Of a stretch of 64,000 nucleotides of DNA, positions 27,334 to 35,630 are shown piece by piece (the stretch's first letter is position 1; the number at the start of each line of letters is the position of its first letter). A model generated the notes under the pieces. It ran no database searches, was not told where the DNA came from, and was given only the letters and a program-made list of their open reading frames with translations. Origin of the DNA: Thiolinea disciformis DSM 14473 (lineage in GTDB: Bacteria; Pseudomonadota; Gammaproteobacteria; Thiotrichales; Thiotrichaceae); the NCBI RefSeq assembly GCF_000371925.1, contig NZ_AQVE01000012.1, positions 1 through 64,000 of the forward strand, written 5' to 3'. The position numbers and the translations under genes were made by a program.

Positions 27334-27420
27334 AGAAATTATTCGAATAAAAGCGATAGAGATTAAAAAAATTTCAATATATTTCCCTGTGTTTGTGCTA
27401 AATCTACTATACACTAGGGA

Positions 27421-27437
27421 TTGAGTTAATTACTCAA
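27421..27437 (+). promoter_or_regulatory. Hairpin in the leader of the RRM gene
   Basis: TTGAGT-TAATT-ACTCAA is a perfect 6-bp stem about 95 bases upstream of the RNA-binding protein start. A TATACA box precedes it by about 10-15 bases, so it probably lies at the 5' end of the transcript. Confidence 0.35.
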
Positions 27438-27531
27438 TAGACTCTTGTTGAGTGTGACAGGTAATTTGTGCGACTGCTTGCCTGTTCACTGATTGATTTC
27501 CGCAGCGCACAAATAGATGAGACGATTACAA

Positions 27532-27840
27532 GTGAATATTTACGTTGGAAACCTGGCCTACGGCACCACTGAAGAAGACCTCCGCAGCATTTTTAGTGCT
27601 TTCGGTGATGTTAGCAAAGTCAGTATTATTAAAGACAAAGAGACCGGCCGTTCAAAAGGCTTTGGCTTCGTAGAAATGCCAGATAATAGCTCAGCACAAG
27701 CTGCTATCAATGGTTTAAACGACACTGATATCGGTGGTCGTAATGCAAAAGTAAACGAAGCAAAACCTCGTGAAAATACAGGTGGCGGTGGTCGTCCACC
27801 TCGTCGTGATGGTGGTGGTTTCCGTCAAAATCGCTACTAA
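27532..27840 (+). CDS. RRM-domain RNA-binding protein
   Basis: A small single-RRM protein with RNP2 IYVGNL and RNP1 KGFGFVEM, and a Gly/Arg-rich tail (GGGGRPPRRDGGGFRQNRY). It matches bacterial cold-induced Rbp proteins. I choose the GTG at 27532, giving the family-typical MNIYVGNL; an ATG at 27517 adds five residues and has no ribosome binding site. The long leader fits post-transcriptional control. It lies directly upstream of three DUF1127 genes but is separated by a terminator. Confidence 0.88.
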   Translation: MNIYVGNLAYGTTEEDLRSIFSAFGDVSKVSIIKDKETGRSKGFGFVEMPDNSSAQAAINGLNDTDIGGRNAKVNEAKPRENTGGGGRPPRRDGGGFRQNRY

Positions 27841-27868
27841 CTCGCACTAAAAAGCTTAAACATATACC

Positions 27869-27900
27869 AAGCGGGTTGACTTTTACGACCCGCTTTTTTT
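27869..27900 (+). terminator. Rho-independent terminator after the RRM gene
   Basis: AAGCGGGT (27869-27876) pairs with ACCCGCTT (27888-27895), followed by a run of T to 27900. It ends the RRM transcript 29 bases after the stop. Confidence 0.85.
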
Positions 27901-28081
27901 ATTTCTTACCTTTCATTTCTTCAATACCACCCTCTATCCTGCATTCACTACCGATTTATTTCGGATCAAAAAATATAACCTGATACTCAAAAAAATCTCG
28001 CTTGTTGCAGCGCAACATTCCCTCTAAGCTACACACTCGAAAAACAGTAAAAAAATTATAGTTAAACAATAGGTACGTCGT

Positions 28082-28273
28082 ATGAGCAACATAATGAATT
28101 TAGATAGCGGCTTTATTCATTTTAGTCTCGAAAACGATCTTGAACGTGAACGGCAACTTGAAATTTTGCGTGCGATTCAGGATTTAAAAGCAATGAATGA
28201 TAGTCAGTTACAAAACCTTGGCCTTACACGCGATAGTATTGAAAATGCGGTACGCTTTGGTTTATTTGATTAA
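28082..28273 (+). CDS. DUF1127 small protein, copy 1
   Basis: A 63-residue protein with a C-terminal DUF1127 motif (LKAMNDSQLQNLGLTRDSIENAV). DUF1127 (YjiS-like) proteins are small, helical and linked in alphaproteobacteria to RNA turnover and phosphate or stress responses. AGGT lies upstream. It is first of three tandem paralogues; its N-terminus differs from the other two. Confidence 0.75.
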   Translation: MSNIMNLDSGFIHFSLENDLERERQLEILRAIQDLKAMNDSQLQNLGLTRDSIENAVRFGLFD

Positions 28274-28303
28274 TAAAAAAGACAGAGTAGTAGGAAATAT
28301 AAC

Positions 28304-28501
28304 ATGAAAGACATTAAAAGTTTATTAAGCAACTTATTTAGCTTTGGCGCTAACTCAAAAAGCGAAATTCGCCGCGCAGTGGCTGAATTACAAGCTATGA
28401 ATGATCGTGAACTGAACGATTTAGGTTTATCACGTAGTGACATTGAATATGCTGTAATTCATGGCCGTGCAGGTATTGACGCACCTCGCAAAGCTGCCTA
28501 A
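28304..28501 (+). CDS. DUF1127 small protein, copy 2
   Basis: A 65-residue paralogue with the DUF1127 core LQAMNDRELNDLGLSRSDIE. It starts 30 bases after copy 1, with AGGAAAT upstream. The N-terminus (MKDIKSLLSNLFSFG) resembles that of copy 3 (MIDIKQLFGGFFHLG), suggesting these two derive from a recent duplication. Confidence 0.8.
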   Translation: MKDIKSLLSNLFSFGANSKSEIRRAVAELQAMNDRELNDLGLSRSDIEYAVIHGRAGIDAPRKAA

Positions 28502-28550
28502 GTCACCTTATACAATAAAAAAGCACTCACTAGCAAAAGGATAAAGAATA

Positions 28551-28751
28551 ATGATCGATATTAAACAATTATTTGGTGGTTTCTTCCACTTAGGCAATGC
28601 AAACAGTCAACACTCAGAAAGCGAATTGCGTAAAGCTATCCGCTCTTTGCAGGCGATGAATGATCGTGAATTGGAAGATATTGGCATTACCCGTGGACAG
28701 ATTGAAGACGCTGTACGCCGTGGTATTGTTGATCCTCGCCAAGCTGCTTAA
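28551..28751 (+). CDS. DUF1127 small protein, copy 3
   Basis: A 66-residue paralogue with the core LQAMNDRELEDIGITRGQIE. AAGGATAA precedes the start. It follows copy 2 by 49 bases. All three genes have moderate ribosome binding sites and probably share one transcript. Confidence 0.8.
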   Translation: MIDIKQLFGGFFHLGNANSQHSESELRKAIRSLQAMNDRELEDIGITRGQIEDAVRRGIVDPRQAA

Positions 28752-28761
28752 CCCCAACGCC

Positions 28762-29598
28762 TCAATGATTCTCTAGAGGTTTTTTGGGTAACTGTTGATA
28801 AGCAGTCTTGACGGCCTCCTTACCATATTCACGCTCCAAACGTCGCACGATAAAATGACCGCGACTCACGTTTTGGAAGTGATCAATAAACAACGTATTG
28901 ACCAAAGCGCCGCCTGCCGCACCGATTAATGGTAGTGACTGTGCGACAGCTTTTTGGGTCACGGGTACGCCAAAACGTTGGGCAATCTGCGTAATTAATC
29001 GAACAAGGGGCTGTGCAGTCTTTTGTACAGCTCCGTTCGCTGCCACATAATGCGCCGCATCGGTGACTGACTTTGCTAAGGCAGCACGTACAGCAAAATA
29101 ACCCGACTCAGCCGCATTATCGCTATCACTAGCACCCCCTAAGGCAAACACTTCTAGACAGGCAATCCGTCCCTCCGGACTGAGAATATCTTCACCCTCA
29201 CTGCGCGCTATATCTGCAATCGAACGTAAAATAATTGCTGTCGAAATGGGTAACTCAATCGCCAGAGCACTCATGCCAAAAGCACCACCTGCCGCACCAG
29301 AAACACCGGCGATAGTCTTATGAAACCAATTTGACGCCTCCTGCCATTTGCCAGACTGTGGATTAGAAGCCAAGCTAGCAATAGACAGATCTAAGGCTGA
29401 CTCCAAGGCATAGTGAGTGGCTTTGCTAATCAAATCATGGGCTGCTTTCGGTAAAACAGATAAAGCTTTCTCAATCGGTGTACCCAGTACATTACTCATC
29501 CGTGCAATCAGACCCGGATTTTCCAACAACTCCTTGGCATATTTTAAATCTTCCCAGTCTTTGCTTTTCGGCGTTAAGACACGCACAAATTCACTCAT
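28762..29598 (-). CDS. EcsC-family protein
   Basis: A 278-residue protein matching the EcsC family: an N-terminal WEDLKYAKELLENPGLIARM, a helical HDLISKATHYALESALDLSIAS, and Gly/Ala-rich hydrophobic helices near AAGGAFGMSALAIELPISTAIILRS. EcsC was named from a Bacillus ABC transporter operon; its own function is unclear. AAGGAG precedes the ATG. The start overlaps the sirtuin gene stop by 4 bases, so the two are coupled. Confidence 0.75.
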   Translation of the reverse strand: MSEFVRVLTPKSKDWEDLKYAKELLENPGLIARMSNVLGTPIEKALSVLPKAAHDLISKATHYALESALDLSIASLASNPQSGKWQEASNWFHKTIAGVSGAAGGAFGMSALAIELPISTAIILRSIADIARSEGEDILSPEGRIACLEVFALGGASDSDNAAESGYFAVRAALAKSVTDAAHYVAANGAVQKTAQPLVRLITQIAQRFGVPVTQKAVAQSLPLIGAAGGALVNTLFIDHFQNVSRGHFIVRRLEREYGKEAVKTAYQQLPKKPLENH

Positions 29599-30443
29599 AG
29601 TAACTCCTTAGCCGCTAAGTGCTGGACTAAACCGGTCAGCAATTCAGCCGCTGGTGCCGCCATTTTTAACTGCGCCAATTCATCCGCCCGCGTCCAACCC
29701 GGATTTAATAAGGCAATTGGTTTATTCCACTCTTTAGCGCGTAGGCAAAAACGATAGCCCGAATAAACCTTAAGCGAACTGCCGATGACCAATAAAGCAT
29801 CTGCTTGTTGCAACGCATTCAAACAACGCTCTACCCGCGCTTTGGGCACAGTGCCTCCAAAAAAAACCACGTCGGGCATCAGCGTACCGCCGCATCGGGT
29901 ACATGCGGGAACACGTAAGGCATCATGACTGTCACCCGCTACCTCCGCATCGCCATCGGGACGTTGCTCAGCGTGGATAGTGACTAAGTGGGGATTTAGT
30001 TCAGCCAAGCGCCGCTGCATTTCAGCGCGTGAGCTTATAGCGTTACAATCAAGGCAAATGACTTCGGTTAAATTGCCATGCAGGTCAATCACATGACGAC
30101 TACCCGCACGCTGATGCAAATTATCCACGTTTTGAGTAATTAACAAATCGACATGCCCTAACTTTTCTAGCTCAACCAAAGCCTGATGAGCTTGATTCGG
30201 CTGGGTTTGGTAAATACGTGGCCAACCGACAAACGAACGCAGCCAATAACGGCGCCGTGTCGCTTCATGCTTAATAAAATCTGGATGTTGGAGTGGCTCA
30301 CCACGCAACCAAACGCCGTTTTCATCGCGATAAGTCGGAATACCCGATGCCAAACTAATACCCGCACCGGTCAGCACGACCAAACGTGGCTGCTGTGTCA
30401 CGAACGTAATGAGAGAATCCAGTGCAGGCTCTGGCATAGGCAT
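29595..30443 (-). CDS. NAD-dependent protein deacylase, Sir2 family
   Basis: A 282-residue sirtuin. It shows GAGIS, TQNVDNLHQRAG, catalytic His in DLHG, and zinc cysteines CLDC and CTRC. VIGSSLKVYSGYRF contacts NAD. It removes acyl groups from lysines using NAD, and lies three genes downstream of nadA. A 30-residue insertion between the zinc Cys pairs is longer than in the minimal enzymes. It is upstream-coupled with the EcsC gene. Confidence 0.9.
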   Translation of the reverse strand: MPMPEPALDSLITFVTQQPRLVVLTGAGISLASGIPTYRDENGVWLRGEPLQHPDFIKHEATRRRYWLRSFVGWPRIYQTQPNQAHQALVELEKLGHVDLLITQNVDNLHQRAGSRHVIDLHGNLTEVICLDCNAISSRAEMQRRLAELNPHLVTIHAEQRPDGDAEVAGDSHDALRVPACTRCGGTLMPDVVFFGGTVPKARVERCLNALQQADALLVIGSSLKVYSGYRFCLRAKEWNKPIALLNPGWTRADELAQLKMAAPAAELLTGLVQHLAAKELL

Positions 30444-30524
30444 GTTTCAATGATCAAACGATTAAAAATTTTAGTTTGCAATGCTTTCATCACGCCTGCA
30501 AATCGACCCAATCGCCAGTGGGAC

Positions 30525-31106
30525 TTAACGCGTGTGCCACTTCTCAATAATAGGTGCTTGATAGGCGGCAAAACGCTCTAACAAAGTGCTGGACTCTTGT
30601 TCGACCAAGAGCATTTGATAATGGCTTGACTTAACAAATTGCTCATCCACCGTATGTTTTAGAAAAGCATGCAGTTGATCGTAATAGCCCGCTATATTAA
30701 GCAAGCCGCAGGGCTTTTGGTGGAAACTCAACTGTGCCCACGTCCAAATTTCAAAGAGCTCCTCTAAGGTTCCCACCCCACCGGGTAGCGCAATAAATCC
30801 ATCAGAAAGCTCGGCCATACGATGCTTGCGCTCATGCATAGACGGTACGACTTCTAGGCGCGTTAAACCATGATGCGCGACCTCGTATTGCATCAAAGAC
30901 TCGGGCATGATGCCAATCACACGTCCACCTAGACTCATCACAGTGTCGGCCAGCACGCCCATTAAACCGACATGCGCCCCGCCATACACCAGACCTAAAT
31001 CACGCTCCACTAATGCCTTGCCCAGAGCCTGAGCCGATTCTTTGTAAATAGCTTGACGCCCTAGATTCGAGCCGCAATACACACAGATATGTTTTAATTC
31101 GGTCAT
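30525..31106 (-). CDS. LOG-family (TIGR00730) Rossmann protein
   Basis: A 193-residue protein with YCGSNLG near the start, [29 protein letters not shown] and the PGGVGTLEE signature of the LOG family. Members hydrolyse nucleoside monophosphates at the N-glycosidic bond, such as cytokinin nucleotides in plants. The gene overlaps nadA by 4 bases, so an NAD/nucleotide link is plausible. Confidence 0.88.
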   Translation of the reverse strand: MTELKHICVYCGSNLGRQAIYKESAQALGKALVERDLGLVYGGAHVGLMGVLADTVMSLGGRVIGIMPESLMQYEVAHHGLTRLEVVPSMHERKHRMAELSDGFIALPGGVGTLEELFEIWTWAQLSFHQKPCGLLNIAGYYDQLHAFLKHTVDEQFVKSSHYQMLLVEQESSTLLERFAAYQAPIIEKWHTR

Positions 31107-32161
31107 CCTTTAGCCCGACGCATGTTGGCAAAATCGAGCATACGTTGCGTCGAGCGCAGCGCCTTTACCCGAATCGCCTCATCCACATGAATCTCATTAG
31201 CGCCCGTTTCTAACACACGCAAAATATTATGCAAACCATTCATCGCCATCCATGGGCAATGCGCGCAGCTTTTGCAGGTCGCTCCCTCACCCATCGTTGG
31301 CGCAGCAATAAATTCTTTATCGGGCGCAGCCTGCTGCATTTTGTAGAAAATACCTTTATCGGTCGCCACTATGAATTGCTTATTAGGTAAGTTTTGTGCT
31401 GCTTTGATTAATTGCGTCGTGGAACCCACTGCATCGGCGAGTTTAATCACTTCGCGCGGTGATTCAGGATGCACTAACACCCCTGCAGCAGGATATTGTT
31501 GTTTCATGTCCTCCAGCGCGCGGAATTTGAATTCATCATGCACAATGCAAGAGCCTTTCCACAGCACCATATCCGCGCCCGTAACGCGCTGAATATAGTC
31601 ACCTAAATGACGATCGGGCGCCCACAGAATTTTTTTGCCCTGTTCGTCTAGCCAGCTAATTAATTCCACCGCAATGCTAGAAGTCACCACATAGTCGGCT
31701 CGCGCTTTCACAGCCGCGCTGGTATTGGAATAAACCACAACGGTGCGATCCGGATGCTGGTCTACAAACGCACCAAATTCATCAATCGGGCATTCTAAAT
31801 CCAAAGAACATTCAGCCTCCAAGGTTGGCATTAACACACGTTTTTCGGGATTTAGAATTTTTGCGGTTTCACCCATAAAGCGCACGCCAGCAACCACTAA
31901 GGTCTTCGCTGGGTGTTCATTGCCGAAGCGAGCCATGTCTAAGGAATCAGATACATAACCGCCCGTTTCCTCTGCCAACACTTGAATATCGCGATCCACA
32001 TAATAATGCGCCACCAATACTGCATCTTGTTCGCGTAGTTTTTGCGCTATCTTGGCTTTCACTTCGGCTTTTTGTTGTGGCGTATAACTCGGGTTCAAAG
32101 ACTCAATGTGAGCCGTCAAGGGTACTTTAATAAGGGGTATAGTAGGACTATTAGCTTTCAT
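31103..32161 (-). CDS. nadA: Quinolinate synthase
   Basis: A 352-residue iron-sulfur enzyme condensing iminoaspartate with dihydroxyacetone phosphate to quinolinate, in de novo NAD synthesis. Family pieces include [39 protein letters not shown] and the C-terminal [14 protein letters not shown]. Cluster cysteines are consistent with ECSLDLECP, the [11 protein letters not shown] and CKSCAHC regions. Product flows to the NAD-using sirtuin two genes later. Confidence 0.93.
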   Translation of the reverse strand: MKANSPTIPLIKVPLTAHIESLNPSYTPQQKAEVKAKIAQKLREQDAVLVAHYYVDRDIQVLAEETGGYVSDSLDMARFGNEHPAKTLVVAGVRFMGETAKILNPEKRVLMPTLEAECSLDLECPIDEFGAFVDQHPDRTVVVYSNTSAAVKARADYVVTSSIAVELISWLDEQGKKILWAPDRHLGDYIQRVTGADMVLWKGSCIVHDEFKFRALEDMKQQYPAAGVLVHPESPREVIKLADAVGSTTQLIKAAQNLPNKQFIVATDKGIFYKMQQAAPDKEFIAAPTMGEGATCKSCAHCPWMAMNGLHNILRVLETGANEIHVDEAIRVKALRSTQRMLDFANMRRAKG

Positions 32162-32247
32162 GTTCGGCAGATTTCTACTGGTTCAAGAGTGAAATAAGCA
32201 TGGGCGAGAATGCGCTTAGTTTCAAGCACTAAGCGCTAAACTAACCT

Positions 32248-32628
32248 TTAGCGGAGTTGCTTGAGGATACCCTGAATTTCACTGGCAGGGCCACTAACTT
32301 GAACTTTCTCACCATTCCCTTTATCGATTACAATATCGACTTTACGCCCTTCCACATATTTTTCTAATACAGCTGCCAATGCCGCTAATACGCCATCTTT
32401 ACTTAATAGCACCGATAATGCGCCCCCCGTACCGACCGCTGTCATTATTATCGTCGCCCATGTCGTCGGGTCAGCACTACGTGTTACCCCTGTAGTAGCT
32501 TCCAAACTCGGCTCGCTCAAATCTAAACTCTCTGCTAAGCCCACTGCTGCCAAATCCTCTTGTATTTGCTCAGATAGTGCCTCCATAACGGTGGGATCGT
32601 TGGTGCGAAATTGAATACTGACTGCCAT
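32248..32628 (-). CDS. EACC1-like small protein (effector-associated component)
   Basis: A 126-residue protein with the order expected of the effector-associated constant component EACC1: a divergent N-terminus, a Gly/Ala-rich hydrophobic stretch (IIMTAVGTGGALSVLLS, AALAAVLEKYV), then short strands VDIVIDKGNGEKVQVSG. EACC1 occurs with protease or caspase-like effectors in predicted bacterial conflict systems. No effector gene lies beside it here, so it may be a lone module or misassigned. The resemblance is by pattern only. Confidence 0.45.
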   Translation of the reverse strand: MAVSIQFRTNDPTVMEALSEQIQEDLAAVGLAESLDLSEPSLEATTGVTRSADPTTWATIIMTAVGTGGALSVLLSKDGVLAALAAVLEKYVEGRKVDIVIDKGNGEKVQVSGPASEIQGILKQLR

Positions 32629-32736
32629 TGTGCATTTCTCCTCAAGTGGTGTTTAAAGCTTAGCATAGCCAACTATTGAACGAGTGTTTCCGTAAAAGAC
32701 TACACTATTGTCCTAAAGCTTATGATTGGATAGCTT

Positions 32737-33186
32737 ATGTTCGTGAAATGGAGTTATTGGCTTAATGCGATTGTATTATTTATAGTGAGCGTATTATGGC
32801 TAAGCTCTTATCATTTCCATCATTCTCTCGGCTTTGACCATGAACAGGTGATCAGCTCACAAGTAAAGTTTCGCTACGAGCGTCTTTGGTGGCCGGGGAA
32901 TGGGAGCTTATTAATAGGACAAGGCGTCAGTTGGCAGCCCATAAAAACTCATAAATATTATGCTAGCTTTGATCTAGCCGCCGACTTTTTTCACGCACCT
33001 TACAAACAACCTAGTATCAAAACTACTTGGAATCGTTTTGGTTTTTGGTGGGTGCATGAAACCAATCAACATTGGCTTGGCATTCCAGCAGGCTTGCCTG
33101 TACTAGTTAGCATAGCGCTCGGCTATTGGCTCAGACTGATCATAGCAAGACGTGTTAAATTAAATTCAGTTGGCTCACATAATTAA
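32737..33186 (+). CDS. Hypothetical two-pass membrane protein
   Basis: A 149-residue protein with an N-terminal membrane helix (LNAIVLFIVSVLWLSSYHF), an aromatic-rich extracytoplasmic part (WWPGNGS, FFHAPYKQP, FGFWWVHETNQHWLG), and a C-terminal helix (LPVLVSIALGYWLRLIIA) followed by a basic tail. I do not recognise a family. Its 3' end overlaps the convergent LuxR-type gene by 32 bases. Confidence 0.5.
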   Translation: MFVKWSYWLNAIVLFIVSVLWLSSYHFHHSLGFDHEQVISSQVKFRYERLWWPGNGSLLIGQGVSWQPIKTHKYYASFDLAADFFHAPYKQPSIKTTWNRFGFWWVHETNQHWLGIPAGLPVLVSIALGYWLRLIIARRVKLNSVGSHN

Positions 33187-33916
33187 CCAACTGATGCGTC
33201 GAGACATTACCAAACTTATCACGCAAGCCTAATAAAATTTTTTCCCCATAACGTTTAGAAATTCCCTCATTAGAATTTCCCAAGTCTGTCATACTTTTAC
33301 CTTGCATGACATACCTTAATACAATTTTTTCTTTGGTGGTTAAATTCACTAAAACCTTGGGAATAAACCGATAATAGGAATAAGGGCGTGAAAAAGCTAT
33401 ATCGTTAAACGCTTTTGAGCATAAATGCAAAGTTTCTAAATTTTCTTGTTTGAGAGCATTAAAGCTATAATCTTTTGAAGAATTAGTGAAGCTAAATCCA
33501 GCCATACCTATTTTTTCATACATCACAGGTATAGAAACACCATGTTTAATCTGATAATCCTCTTGAGCAAGTTTTAAAACACTCTTTTCTGAATCAGTTA
33601 AATAATCCGACTTCGCATATTCCTGCCAATCCATGGGATAGAGTTTATACTCTTTAGTGGCTTTGATAGTAAAATCATGTTTATCAAAGCGCTCATAAGC
33701 ATACTGCTCAATAAAACCACTTGAAAATGTATCGGAATGAATAAAACGTGGCGAAGCATTAAAAGAAGTTTCGTATAAAACGCTTGGAATAAAGGTATAA
33801 GCACAGCTTTCAAAACCTAAAACTTGTACGGTTCGCTCAAATAAAGCAAAACGGTCTTCAAGCGATTCAGCAGCATAAAGTCCAGTTACTAAATCCCCTA
33901 TGAGGTACTTACCCAT
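33155..33916 (-). CDS. LuxR-type autoinducer-binding transcriptional regulator
   Basis: A 253-residue regulator with an N-terminal Autoind_bind-like domain (about 1-175) and a C-terminal GerE/LuxR HTH (195-253). Aligned by eye to TraR-type receptors, Y72, D81 and W97 occupy three of the four ligand-contact positions; the usual first Trp is Phe (F68), and the D is followed by F rather than P. HGVSIPV provides the conserved Gly. The HTH retains E, G of QGKS and the recognition helix region. It would sense a small molecule and bind DNA. It follows the synthase-like gene by 63 bases, with hairpin and palindrome between. Confidence 0.78.
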   Translation of the reverse strand: MGKYLIGDLVTGLYAAESLEDRFALFERTVQVLGFESCAYTFIPSVLYETSFNASPRFIHSDTFSSGFIEQYAYERFDKHDFTIKATKEYKLYPMDWQEYAKSDYLTDSEKSVLKLAQEDYQIKHGVSIPVMYEKIGMAGFSFTNSSKDYSFNALKQENLETLHLCSKAFNDIAFSRPYSYYRFIPKVLVNLTTKEKIVLRYVMQGKSMTDLGNSNEGISKRYGEKILLGLRDKFGNVSTHQLVNYVSQLNLI

Positions 33917-33930
33917 ATGTTCCTCGAAAA

Positions 33931-33958
33931 GGTTAGAAGACTGACACTCCTTCTAACC
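33931..33958 (-). promoter_or_regulatory. Perfect inverted repeat between synthase and receptor genes
   Basis: GGTTAGAAG (33931-33939) and CTTCTAACC (33950-33958) form a 9-bp perfect stem with a 10-base loop. Read on the minus strand it is followed by TTTT and then the ribosome binding region of the LuxR-type gene. It could be a leaky terminator controlling receptor level or an operator. Confidence 0.55.
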
Positions 33959-33968
33959 CATCATAATC

Positions 33969-33981
33969 AATAATGATTATT
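33969..33981. promoter_or_regulatory. 13-bp palindrome, copy 1
   Basis: AATAAT-G-ATTATT overlaps the stop codon of the synthase gene and lies 52 bases upstream of the LuxR-type start. The same palindrome with A as central base occurs at 35286-35298. Being AT-rich, it could arise by chance, but both copies sit upstream of the two genes of this locus. Confidence 0.4.
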
Positions 33982-35272
33982 ACATTTTTTGTGCTATCAC
34001 AAAATTCACCATCCCTTGATAATGCTTGGAATGGCAGCTTTGGATATCAAAACCCGCATTACGCAAAAAATCTAATAACTCGTTCATGGCTACAAAATTA
34101 GCGCTAGGGTTTGCTGCTAGCTGAAAATTGTAGGCTTTAAAAGCTTCAAAATCAGGATGCCACATCAACTCTTTCTCTGCATCATGAAACAGTTTAGCCT
34201 GATTAAAATGGCGATTGGGTGTCGCTAACACCAACAAAGCACCCGGCTTAAGTAGTTCATAAATATAGTTTAAAGTATTCAGTGGGCTAGTCCAAGCATA
34301 GAATGACTGAAGCGATACCGCCGAATCAAACAGTCCTTCCGTTTCTTCTATCGCTTGGTGTAGCACTTCAAAGCTTGGCTTATTAATATTTTGCAAAGTG
34401 AAACGCGCAATTTCTACCATCTCTGCCGCGTATTCAATACCGGTATAAGCAGTCACATCCGGCTTATCGGCTAATAAAGGCGCAATCCGTGCTGGACCTG
34501 CCCCTAGATCGACCACATGGCCTGTCAAATAACTGACCGCCTCATGATATAATTCACGTTGTACATGGGTATAAACACTCGCAAAGAAACGGCTATATTG
34601 ATTCCATTGACGAATTGAATACTTCCCTGCTTTCTTAGGTAATTTTTTAGAGGCAAGCAATTTCTCTTCTCCTTTTATCCACTGTATAAAGCTTGATTTA
34701 GTTAACTTTGTATTCCATTCCATACAACTAAACTCAAATTCACTACCGGCTATAGCATTAATAGAATTAAGCACCATTTTAGCGCCTACCCGATTCGCAT
34801 AGAATTTCAGGCTTTTCTTATTAATAACGATCATTATTTTTTCAATATGATTAGCTCGTGCTATTTCATAAAAAGCACGATGATAAATGCGTAGCAAACT
34901 TATCTGGCGATCGTCGTCATCAATAGCAAAACGACTTACCTCCATTAATTTAGCGCCCAGTTGACGTTGATTATCTAGCCATGTTTTAGCGTAAGTATCA
35001 GCAGGCAAGTCGTACTCACTATCAAATACCAATCGTGCTGAACTCACTATATTACCCTGTATATCTTCGGTAAAAAGATGAACGGCAGCATAATCATGCT
35101 GATCATGGTCAGCATTAGTCAAATGAGGATATAAAGGTCTAAAAATTTTCTCTCTAAAAGCTTTAACTCTTTTCAAATCATGAGGAGAGTCAGCTACTTT
35201 TAAAAGGCTTGGTAAATTATTGAGATTAAAAGCCTTCAAGGTCAAAGCTTGAGACTTAGGTTTTTCTTTCAT
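33980..35272 (-). CDS. GNAT acyl-synthase (LuxI/FeeM-like) fused to SAM methyltransferase
   Basis: A 430-residue two-domain protein. Residues ~25-195 look like a LuxI/FeeM-type N-acyl synthase: R40 in FREKIF, acidic DHDQHD (55-60), R80 in SARLVF, and the paired E111 and R114 in MEVSRFAI, the set of conserved positions in autoinducer synthases. Residues ~215-430 are a class I methyltransferase with SAM motif I VVDLGAGPAR at 253-262. Such a protein could acylate an amine and methylate the product or precursor. This fusion is the prime oddity here; acyl donor, acceptor and methyl target are unknown. AGGGTG precedes the ATG weakly. Confidence 0.75.
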   Translation of the reverse strand: MKEKPKSQALTLKAFNLNNLPSLLKVADSPHDLKRVKAFREKIFRPLYPHLTNADHDQHDYAAVHLFTEDIQGNIVSSARLVFDSEYDLPADTYAKTWLDNQRQLGAKLMEVSRFAIDDDDRQISLLRIYHRAFYEIARANHIEKIMIVINKKSLKFYANRVGAKMVLNSINAIAGSEFEFSCMEWNTKLTKSSFIQWIKGEEKLLASKKLPKKAGKYSIRQWNQYSRFFASVYTHVQRELYHEAVSYLTGHVVDLGAGPARIAPLLADKPDVTAYTGIEYAAEMVEIARFTLQNINKPSFEVLHQAIEETEGLFDSAVSLQSFYAWTSPLNTLNYIYELLKPGALLVLATPNRHFNQAKLFHDAEKELMWHPDFEAFKAYNFQLAANPSANFVAMNELLDFLRNAGFDIQSCHSKHYQGMVNFVIAQKM

Positions 35273-35630
35273 GGGACACCCTGATAATAATAATTATTGA
35301 ATTAGTAATTAAGTCGCCAAGATAAAGGCAAGGTTGGGATAAGTTAGATTTCCTCCTCAATTGTTGTGCAGCGTCTAGTTAGATTAATGGATTCCTTCGC
35401 TGTCTACAAACCCACCTTATTTCAAAAAAGTTCTAGCTGGAACGCAGAAGTTGAAAATTTTGCTTGTTTATTAAGAATTTGTTACGGAATGAATTAGTTT
35501 GATACATTTTTGAACAATTTTGATTTATAGTGGATTTTTTTGGAAAAGTGTCAGAATCCAATCAATACAAAAATGTCTTAAATCAAACAAACAAATTCAT
35601 TTTCAATCATTCTGGGTTACAACTATTTTT
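35273..35630. other. Divergent promoter region of the signalling locus
   Basis: 358 AT-rich bases separate the synthase-methyltransferase gene from the divergent regulator. They hold a 13-bp palindrome near the synthase start and a small inverted repeat (GTTC-N6-GAAC) near 35432. Regulators of both genes probably act here. No gene was seen. Confidence 0.4.
35286..35298. promoter_or_regulatory. 13-bp palindrome, copy 2
   Basis: AATAAT-A-ATTATT, 13 bases upstream of the synthase-methyltransferase ATG. It matches the copy at 33969 except for the central base. Its position overlaps the transcript leader, suited to repression if bound by a regulator. Confidence 0.4.
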
